The position numbers and the translations under genes are program-made. Below the pieces are notes generated by a model. The model had not been told where the DNA came from. It saw only the letters and a program-made list of their open reading frames with translations, and searched no databases. This document shows, in pieces, positions 6,169 to 10,036 of a stretch of 10,036 nucleotides of DNA. The first letter of the stretch is position 1, and every line of letters starts with the position of its first letter. Source of the stretch: Baffinella frigidus (taxonomy: Eukaryota; Cryptophyceae; Cryptomonadales; Baffinellaceae); assembly GCA_026770585.1 (NCBI GenBank), contig MU646764.1, positions 197,576-207,611 of the forward strand, in the 5' to 3' direction.

Positions 6169-6318
6169 TACTGGGGTACCTCGCTCATGAGGAACCGCCC
6201 CCCCCCTGGACCCTACAGTAGGACTATGCCTAGGGTCCTATGGTGGTCCTAGGGGGGGTTTCTGATGAGCGAGGTACCCCTGTACTAGGCGGTTTCTGAT
6301 GAGCGAGGTACCCCTGTA
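6169..6318. mobile_element. CAGGGG element, copy G with duplicated right arm
   Basis: Full element from TA at 6169-6170 (CTGGGGTACCTCGCTCATGA) to TGTA at 6281-6284, followed at 6285-6318 by a second right arm (CTAGGCGGTTTCTGATGAGC ... CCCCTGTA). The two right ends differ almost only in G-tract length. The flanking base is T on the left and C on the right, unlike most copies, which marks TA as the element boundary. Confidence 0.8.
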
Positions 6319-6325
6319 CGGATGG

Positions 6326-6415
6326 CTACTGGATGGAACAGTCGCTGCCGGAAGCTTCTTTGACGCTCTTGAGTTTCTTCGGGTCGAAGCTTTCCAGCAT
6401 CTGCCGACGAATCAG
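6326..6415 (-). pseudogene. LIRRQ/LKSVKE coding fragment, copy 1
   Basis: The minus strand encodes LIRRQMLESFDPKKLKSVKE, then ASGSDCSIQ and TAG (6326-6328). Upstream the frame meets an in-frame TGA made by telomere-like sequence (CCTAAACCCTGAACCCTG), so only the C-terminal piece survives. Copies at 6562-6645 and 6770-6835 keep the same frame with conservative changes. Possible identity: last exon of an unidentified gene. It lies eight bases from the right end of CAGGGG copy G, as the related 5366 fragment lies beside copy E. Confidence 0.5.
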
Positions 6416-6439
6416 GGTTCAGGGTTTAGGGTTTAGGGA
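6416..6439 (+). repeat. interstitial TTTAGGG tract
   Basis: Follows AATC directly with AGGGTTCAGGGTTTAGGG and a further TTTAGGG, about three heptamers, G-rich strand on +. It begins exactly where the coding fragment ends, at a shared AGGGTT. Confidence 0.75.
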
Positions 6440-6561
6440 AGGAAGTCGCTGCGGGTGGGGACCGCAGGGGAACTCCGACGTAGTTAAGAAGAGATCGTGG
6501 CCGTAGGGAGAGCACTCTAGGATGTCTGGGATGTCAGAGTCCTGCCTCGTGCGTGGCTGTG

Positions 6562-6645
6562 CTAGAACACCATACATCTGTGTTCTTTGACGCTCTTGAG
6601 CTTCCTAGGGTCCAAGCCCTCCAGAACCTGCCGCCGAATCAGGGC
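6562..6645 (-). pseudogene. LIRRQ/LKSVKE coding fragment, copy 2
   Basis: The minus strand encodes ALIRRQVLEGLDPRKLKSVK, then EHRCMVF and TAG (6562-6564). The core is conserved with copies 1 and 3, but the tail after KE is different, so the duplication junction lies there. Here the upstream flank is the 20 bp minisatellite rather than TTTAGGG. Confidence 0.5.
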
Positions 6646-6651
6646 GAGGTT

Positions 6652-6740
6652 ACAATACTTATAGGGCACACACAATACTAATAGGGCGCACACAATACTA
6701 ATAGGGCGCAAACAATACTGCATACACTACTAATAGGGTT
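6652..6740. repeat. 20 bp minisatellite ACAATACTAATAGGGCGCAC
   Basis: Period of exactly 20 bases: units at 6652, 6672 and 6692, with a partial and drifted unit from 6712. Units contain TAATAGGG, close to a telomere-type heptamer, so it may derive from one. Confidence 0.85.
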
Positions 6741-6769
6741 CACCCCAAATACAGTCGATCTAATGGCCT

Positions 6770-6835
6770 GCGAAGCTTCTTTGACGCTCTTGAGCTTCTT
6801 AGGGTCCAAGCCCTCCAGAACCTGCCGCTCAATCA
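6770..6835 (-). pseudogene. LIRRQ/LKSVKE coding fragment, copy 3
   Basis: The minus strand encodes LIERQVLEGLDPKKLKSVKE, then ASQAIRSTVF, and stays open through the minisatellite to a TAA near 6658. Copies 2 and 3 are closer to each other (VLEGLDP) than to copy 1 (MLESFDP). The upstream side joins TTTAGGG-type sequence at AATCAGGGTT, the same point as copy 1. Confidence 0.5.
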
Positions 6836-6936
6836 GGGTTGAGGTTTTCGGGTTTAGGTTTTAGGTTTGAGGTTTTAGGTTTTAGGGTTTAGGGTTTAGG
6901 GTTTAGGATTTTGGAGTATGGGTTCAGGGTTTAGGG
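6836..6936 (+). repeat. interstitial TTTAGGG/TTTTAGG tract
   Basis: Degenerate heptamers and octamers (GGTTTAGG, TTTTAGG, TTTAGGG, TTTTGGAG, TTCAGGG) over about 100 bases with a clean (TTTAGGG)3 core around 6886-6906. G-rich on +. Flanked by coding-fragment copies 3 and 4. Confidence 0.8.
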
Positions 6937-6974
6937 TCGAAGCTTTCCAGCATCAGTAGACGAATTACGGTTTA
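6937..6974 (-). pseudogene. LIRRQ fragment, copy 4 (ends in telomere repeat)
   Basis: The minus strand reads VIRLLMLESFDP and then passes directly into CTAAACCC, so the part encoding LKSVKE is missing. It matches copy 1 (MLESFDP). The join is at CCCTAA-like bases, which the gene itself carries at this codon in copy 3 (GACCCTAAG). Confidence 0.45.
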
Positions 6975-7005
6975 TCATTTAGGGCTGGTGAAGAGAGAAA
7001 GTAGC

Positions 7006-7011
7006 TTTATT
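7006..7011 (-). promoter_or_regulatory. candidate poly(A) signal AATAAA
   Basis: The minus strand reads CCTCAATAAAGCTACTTTCTCTCTTC, i.e. AATAAA followed by a CT-rich tract, like 2688 and 5940. The gene it served is not recognisable. Confidence 0.3.
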
Positions 7012-7043
7012 GAGGTAATACAGCCGATCGGCAATCCCTTGAG

Positions 7044-7063
7044 TGGGGTCAATTTTGACCCCA
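7044..7063. repeat. 9 bp inverted repeat with 2-base loop
   Basis: TGGGGTCAA, TT, TTGACCCCA: a perfect 9 bp stem. Isolated, with no T run after it. A chance palindrome or a protein-binding site are both possible. Confidence 0.5.
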
Positions 7064-7177
7064 AAGAGGAACCAAGCTCCTACGTATGCCCTACGGTAGG
7101 CCGTATGAGCCTGCTCGCCACCTAAGGGATAGCCTATCATAGGGAACGCCCACAGACGCCCGGTCCTAAGCTAGTCA

Positions 7178-7237
7178 AGGGTAGAGCTTTTTGGTTGAGG
7201 ATAGAGTCTCTTGGTGAAGGGTAGAGTTTGTCTGGCG
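7178..7237. repeat. imperfect 20 bp tandem repeat, 3 units
   Basis: Units of 20 bases starting AGGGTAGAG, AGGATAGAG and AGGGTAGAG at 7178, 7198 and 7218, each with a TTGG/CTGG motif near the end. Next to it, 7239-7320 holds CATAGGACCACCCTAGGGGC, possibly a remnant of a CAGGGG interior, and TTAGGGTG heptamer-like repeats. Confidence 0.6.
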
Positions 7238-7320
7238 TCTTAGGATCATAGGACCACCCTAGGGGCAGGCTGTGTGTCCTGAAGTTCGAGGGGCGGGGGC
7301 ATGGTTGGGTTTCTAGGGTG

Positions 7321-7446
7321 TTAGGGTGTTAGGGTAGGGGTCGAGACCTCGCCGAATTCGAGAACGACAGGGTCGCCGCCCTCGAGCATCCCGCTGATGA
7401 CGCACTGCTCCAGGCTTCCCGCCACCCCGAGCCGCGCCCCTGCCTG
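7321..7446 (-). pseudogene. AGARLGVAGSL exon-like fragment, copy 1
   Basis: The minus strand encodes QAGARLGVAGSLEQCVISGM, then LEGGDPVVLEFGEVSTPTLTP and a TAA at 7321-7323. Most codons end in G or C (GTC, ATC, AGC, CTC, GAG), as in a coding exon of a GC-rich genome. The last residues and the stop come from telomere-like CCCTAACACCCTAA, so the natural end has been replaced. An acceptor-like TTTGGCTCCGCAG precedes it. The family is unknown to me. Confidence 0.45.
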
Positions 7447-7540
7447 CGGAGCCAAACTGCCAAACTTGACGCATTTGTACCGCGGGCCCAGGACGACAAC
7501 TTAAGAATAGGCTGGCAACAGAGTGAACAGAGAGAGACTG
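7409..7540. repeat. segmental duplication, copy 1 (partner 8097-8217)
   Basis: AGGCTTCCCGCCACCCCGAG, TGTACCGCGG, AACTTAAGAATAGGCTG and AGAGAGAGAC occur in the same order at 8097-8217 with high similarity and a short deletion. It carries the AGARLGVAGSL coding piece and its presumed upstream intron. Confidence 0.8.
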
Positions 7541-7591
7541 CGCCAGGCTTCCCGCGACCCCCAGCCTCGCCCCCGCCTGTTCCAGGGACAC
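7541..7591 (-). pseudogene. AGARLGVAGSL fragment, copy 2
   Basis: The minus strand encodes SLEQAGARLGVAGSLAQSL. A third copy of the same peptide, directly upstream of the first on the minus strand. Differences from the first copy are largely silent (GGG/GGA, AGG/CGG, GTC/GTG). Confidence 0.4.
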
Positions 7592-7679
7592 GCGGTTTGC
7601 AAGAGAGCTTGATCACTACCGACACCGACGCCACCCGCACCGAGCTACTACGGAAACACAACGACAAGTTATCGATAGT

Positions 7680-7712
7680 CTGTCAACGCTGGTCACGCAC
7701 TTCTCGAGGCTC
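7680..7712 (-). pseudogene. diverged AGSLE fragment (AGSLEKCVTS)
   Basis: The minus strand reads AGSLEKCVTSVDRLS in the frame matching AGSLEQCVISG of the first fragment. Of the aligned codons several differ only in the third base. Nearby CGACACCGAC...CCGCACCGAG occurs at 7621-7644 and 7719-7741 as a further short direct repeat. Confidence 0.35.
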
Positions 7713-7781
7713 CCCGCCCGACACCGACACCCGCACCGAGGCCGTGTCTGAGTAGGGACGCCGCGAGAGGTCGAGTGCACT

Positions 7782-7904
7782 CTACAGGGGTACCTCGCTC
7801 ATAAGAAAACGCCCCCCCCCCAGGACTATCGTAGGGCCCTAGGCATAGGCCTACTGTAGGGTCCTAGGGGGAGGCGCTTTCTTATGAGCGAGGTACCCCT
7901 GTAC
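7782..7904. mobile_element. CAGGGG element, copy H
   Basis: A clean 123 bp copy with reverse-orientation interior: CTACAGGGGTACCTCGCTCA at the left, CCCTGTAC at the right, a C tract of 10 and GGCGCTTTCTTATGAGCG. Right flanking base is C rather than G. Left and right arms pair almost perfectly. Confidence 0.85.
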
Positions 7905-7953
7905 ACGTTGTGTACGAGGAGACGGGAAAGGAGCAGAGCCGTCTGCTTCCCCT

Positions 7954-8092
7954 GAACCCTACACGCCTACACCTTGGTCACGTGACCAAGGAACCCTACA
8001 CGCCTACACCTTGGTCACGTGACCAAGGAACCCTACACGCCTACACCTTGGTCACGTGACCAAAGAACCCTACACGCCTACACCTTGGTCAG
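7954..8092. repeat. 37 bp minisatellite with a 20 bp palindrome
   Basis: Units start at 7954, 7991, 8028 and 8065 (the last partial). Each carries CCTACACGCCTACA and the palindrome CCTTGGTCACGTGACCAAGG, with CACGTG (an E-box/G-box core) in its centre. Units are identical except one base (CCAAAG at 8061). It ends where the segmental duplication begins. Confidence 0.9.
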
Positions 8093-8096
8093 TCCT

Positions 8097-8217
8097 CGAG
8101 GCTTCCCGCCACCCCGAGCCGCGCCCCCGCCTGCGGAGCCAAAGTTGACGGGTTTGTACCGCGGACCCAGGATGGCAACTTAAGAATAGGCTGTCAACAG
8201 AGTCAACGGAGAGAGAC
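8097..8217. repeat. segmental duplication, copy 2 (partner 7409-7540)
   Basis: Second copy of 7409-7540. Its minus strand encodes PQAGARLGVAGSLED and then a TGA created by the join to the minisatellite (about 8094-8096), so the coding piece is truncated. Confidence 0.8.
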
Positions 8218-8250
8218 GTTTGTGATACCACCACGGCCGCCATGCACCCC

Positions 8251-8395
8251 CTACAGGGGTACCTCGCTCACAAGAAACTGCCCCCCCCTAGGACCCTACA
8301 ATAGGGCTATGCCTCGGGCCCTAAGGTGGTCCTAGGGGGGGGGGGCACAATAGGGCTATGCCTCGGGCCCTAAGGTGGTCCTAGGGGGGGGGGGC
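8251..8395. mobile_element. CAGGGG element, copy I, truncated with 49 bp tandem duplication
   Basis: Left terminal repeat CTACAGGGGTACCTCGCTCA and interior are normal. From 8298 a 49 bp unit including an 11-base G tract (8298-8346) is repeated without a mismatch at 8347-8395. The right terminal repeat is absent; sequence continues with GAGAACGTCC. Confidence 0.85.
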
Positions 8396-8507
8396 GAGAA
8401 CGTCCCCTCTCTCAGGACAGGGACTCTCCACCCTCTACCGAATCTCTCTCTGCTGTAAAACAAACCTCTCGGTAATAATAATTGATAAAGGTTATTTTGC
8501 TCTTTGC

Positions 8508-8606
8508 AAAGGGGGGCGACCTTGTTGAAGAGGGCGAGGCGCGGGGCGCCAGGCACGTTGTTGAGGTTGTGGAGCGCGCCGCGCGCCGCGAGCGTGTCGA
8601 TGCACT
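8508..8606 (-). pseudogene. GC3-rich exon-like fragment (VGKCIDTLAARG)
   Basis: The minus strand encodes VGKCIDTLAARGALHNLNNV, then PGAPRLALFNKVAPLC. Nearly every codon ends in G or C, in contrast to the AT-rich bases on both sides, a strong sign of an exon. Upstream, CCCCCGGAGTAG is a possible acceptor. Downstream, an AT-rich stretch ends in TTTGTTTTACAG, a good acceptor for a following exon. No clear GTAAG/GTGAG donor is seen, so the exon edges are uncertain. Family not recognised; it could be part of a gene broken by copy I. Confidence 0.4.
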
Positions 8607-8609
8607 TGC

Positions 8610-8846
8610 CCACGGACCTACTCCGGGGGAAACATTTCATATAAATGTTTTTCGGCAAACGAAAAATACCAAGCATTTTCTTTACTGCTACTGGTATGAT
8701 CCAGCTGTGTAGTTATTTGAGTTGCAAGAAATTATTCAGATTGAACTATTCCCGGATAAGACCTGCAAGCGGCGCTCGCTCTGCTCCCAGTCTGAGGGCT
8801 GGTGGGATTGAAAATCGTCGTTTTCAAACACCTTGATTTGTACTTG
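8610..8846. other. AT-richer stretch, no supported gene
   Basis: Short frames only; it may be intron or intergenic DNA upstream of the exon-like segment. TCTGAGGGCTGGTGG occurs here (8790-8804) and again at 8914-8928. Confidence 0.4.
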
Positions 8847-9051
8847 AGGTCGTCGGAATCCGACGACCTGTGCTACAGATCAGGGGTCCCGGGAAAGAGA
8901 GTTTGCTGAAACTCTGAGGGCTGGTGGTGGCTCGAAAGCGAGGGTTGCCGTGCCCGTAGGGGCCTACGCGTGTTCCTAGGAGGCTAGGCGCAAACTAGAG
9001 AGACCATGCACTTTCCCTCGGCCCTACAGGAGGAGGTACTAGGGGTCTCTC
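8847..9051. repeat. chain of perfect hairpins
   Basis: Stems in order: AGGTCGTCGGA/TCCGACGACCT (8847-8857, 8859-8869; 1-base loop); AGAGTTT/AAACTCT (8898-8904, 8909-8915); CTCG/CGAG (about 8930-8941, loop AAAG); CGTAGG/CCTACG (8955-8960, 8963-8968); GAGAGACC/GGTCTCTC (8998-9005, 9044-9051). No coding frame explains them. It could be a structured noncoding RNA or merely palindrome-rich repeat sequence. Confidence 0.35.
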
Positions 9052-9134
9052 GAAAGTACTGAGGTTGGGGTCTGGGTGTAGGACCAGCGGGCGGGGAGGC
9101 AGTGGGACGCAAGCCCGCCTCGGGATAGACACGC

Positions 9135-9261
9135 TGTAGGGTGTAGGGTGCAGGGTGTAGGGTGTAGGGTGTAGGGTGTCGGGTGCAGGGTGTCGGGTGT
9201 GGGATGTAGGGTGTAGGGTGTCGAGTGTCGGGTGTAGGGTGCAGGTTGTAGGGTTGGGAGG
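9135..9261 (+). repeat. (TGTAGGG)n array, about 18 units
   Basis: Seven-base period with TGTAGGG as main unit and TGCAGGG, TGTCGGG, TGTGGGA variants. It looks like a drifted relative of TTTAGGG. G-rich on +. Confidence 0.9.
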
Positions 9262-9267
9262 GTTTAA

Positions 9268-9435
9268 CACCAGCGGATGGAGAGGACGGACAACATCATC
9301 TTCGCCACTTGCGGGATCCCGGGCCTCAAAGCCAACTTCCTCGGGCCAAGTTGTCTTCTAAACATTCGACAATGAGACTTGTAGTCCACCGTGTGGCATG
9401 GTTCTGATGTGTTGGGTGGTGATGGAGGGAGCTCT
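9268..9435 (+). pseudogene. HQR...SDAGIP coding unit 1 (deleted)
   Basis: In the frame of unit 2 this reads HQRMERTDNIIFATCGIPGL, then KANFLGPSCLLNIRQ and TGA. Compared with unit 2, exactly 42 bases (14 codons, WNSGF to TGKQT) are missing after ERT, in frame. The 3' part (TGTAGTCCACCG ... TGATGTGTTGG) matches that of unit 2. Confidence 0.5.
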
Positions 9436-9649
9436 CACCAGCGGATTGAGAGGACGTGGAACTCAGGCTTCCGCCGCGAGGCCACCGGGAAGCAGACAGA
9501 CAGCATCATCTTCTCCGATGCCGGGATCCCGGGCCTCAAAGCCAACTTCTTCGCGGGGGCAAGTTGCCTTCTAAAAATCGAAAATGAGCGGTGTAGTCCA
9601 CCGCGTGGCATGGCGCTGATGTGTTTGGTGGAATATAGGTGAGAGAGCT
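9436..9649 (+). pseudogene. HQR...SDAGIP coding unit 2 (most complete)
   Basis: Reads HQRIERTWNSGFRREATGKQ, then TDSIIFSDAGIPGLKANFFA and on through GASCLLKIENERCSPPRGMA to a TGA at 9640-9642. The in-frame opening upstream has only a GTG at 9391, so there is no ATG and it is probably an internal exon or a fragment. QRIER followed by W resembles the QRIERLW motif of integrase-like DDE proteins from animals, but only six residues match and the next part does not, so I would not assign it. Tandem period to unit 3 is 214 bases. Confidence 0.5.
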
Positions 9650-9767
9650 CACCAGCGGATTGAGAGGACGTGGAACTCAGGCTTCCGCCGCGACGCGACC
9701 GGGAAGTAGACAGACAGCATCATCTTCTCCGATGCCGGGATCCCCGCGGCACCTTCGGGGTTTGGAG
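9650..9767 (+). pseudogene. HQR...SDAGIP coding unit 3 (in-frame stop)
   Basis: Nearly identical to unit 2 up to RRDATGK, then TAG in place of CAG (9707-9709), so it is broken. After SDAGIP it changes to AAPSGFGV and runs into TTTGGAG/TTTGGG sequence. Confidence 0.55.
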
Positions 9768-9779
9768 TTTGGGTTTTGG

Positions 9780-9880
9780 CATTTGAGATTGATGGTGTAG
9801 GGTTGGTGGTTTGTGGTTAGTGGCTTGCGGCTTGCGGCTTGTGGTTTGTGGTTTGTGATGTGTGGCGTGTGGGTTATGGC
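9780..9880 (+). repeat. degenerate TTTGTGG/CTTGCGG heptamer array
   Basis: About ten 7-base units (TTTGTGG, TTAGTGG, CTTGCGG, TTTGTGA, TGTGGCG). Intermediate between the TGTAGGG and TTTGGGG arrays; G-rich on +. Confidence 0.65.
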
Positions 9881-9885
9881 CTCGA

Positions 9886-9947
9886 TACCACCGGGAAGAA
9901 GACGGACAGAATCATCTTCTCAGATGCCGGGACCCCCACGGCACCTT
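9886..9947 (+). pseudogene. HQR...SDAGIP coding unit 4 (partial)
   Basis: Reads TTGKKTDRIIFSDAGTPTAP in the same frame. It lacks the HQRIER start and flows into the terminal TTTGGGG array, as unit 3 flows into heptamers. Unit 3/4 ends (GGCACCTT ... GGAGTTTGG) share one junction. Confidence 0.5.
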
Positions 9948-10036
9948 TGGAGTTTGGGGTGTGGGGTTTGGGGTGTGGGGTTCGGGGTTTGGGGTTTGGG
10001 GTTTGGGGTTTGGGGTTTGGGGTTTGGGGTTTGGGG
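9948..10036 (+). repeat. (TTTGGGG)n array at the right edge
   Basis: About 12 units of TTTGGGG with TGTGGGG and TTCGGGG variants, becoming perfect toward the end of the window. Runs of four Gs at 7-base spacing could form G-quadruplexes. It continues past the window edge or marks the contig end. Confidence 0.9.

Noticed and set aside
7313-7667. Two long minus-strand frames (92 and 112 residues)
   Set aside because: They lie in frames other than that conserved between AGARLGVAGSL copies and cross the proposed intron; the conserved short frame is preferred.
8847-8869. Rho-independent terminator
   Set aside because: Perfect stem but no T run, and the window is not bacterial.
8995-9270. 91-residue minus-strand frame (HPTPYTLHPTP repeats)
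   Set aside because: It is simply the translation of the (TGTAGGG)n array.
9436-9500. Integrase (DDE) identity from QRIER followed by W
   Set aside because: Six residues only; the following residues do not continue the family's RDV pattern and no catalytic acids can be placed.
1-10036. tRNA or rRNA genes
   Set aside because: Looked for GTTC-type TPsiC arms, cloverleaf stems and conserved rRNA motifs; none convincing.

Overview
This is most likely a subtelomeric or repeat-rich piece of a GC-rich eukaryotic nuclear genome. There is no bacterial gene layout: no dense ORFs, ribosome-binding sites or operons. There are short interstitial runs of the heptamer TTTAGGG and its variants (TGTAGGG, TTTGGGG). 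TTTAGGG is the telomere repeat of land plants, many green algae and some other algae, so an alga is a reasonable guess. The species cannot be read from the window. Every heptamer run has its G-rich strand on +, and the last 80-odd bases are an unbroken (TTTGGGG)n array, so the chromosome end probably lies to the right, or the contig simply ends in repeat.

Layout. 1-933: 43-46 bp hairpin-like tandem units (AAGAAAACGC ... ACCGACCG ... GCGTTTTCTT), a 55 bp direct repeat and pyrimidine-rich repeats; one block of units appears to sit inside an old transposon copy. 1101-2160: cluster of a roughly 123 bp, almost wholly palindromic element with TA-bounded terminal inverted repeats (TIRs) starting CAGGGGTACC, called here the CAGGGG element, in simple and composite copies. 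2161-2940: nested inverted repeats and dispersed repeats. 3094-3903 (minus): the only convincing intact gene, encoding a 202-residue unrecognised protein, with TATA box, Kozak-type ATG, stop and AATAAA signal. 3904-5220: AT-richer sequence with no recognised gene. 5232-6318: three more CAGGGG copies. 6326-7320: four copies of a short minus-strand coding fragment (LIxRQxLExxDP...LKSVKE) interleaved with TTTAGGG tracts. 7321-8606: another family of minus-strand exon-like fragments (AGARLGVAGSL), two CAGGGG copies, a 37 bp palindromic minisatellite and a GC3-rich exon-like segment. 8847-9051: a chain of perfect hairpins. 9135-10036: heptamer arrays alternating with decayed tandem copies of a fourth coding fragment (HQRIERTWNSGF ... 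TDSIIFSDAGIP).

Working together: I see no pathway or defence system. The window reads as a mosaic made by repeated duplication of gene 3' ends, insertion and internal rearrangement of a small non-autonomous DNA transposon family, and joining of both to telomere-like repeats. All supported coding fragments left of 8610 and all four candidate poly(A) signals are on the minus strand, pointing away from the presumed telomere. The 9268-9947 fragments read on the plus strand.
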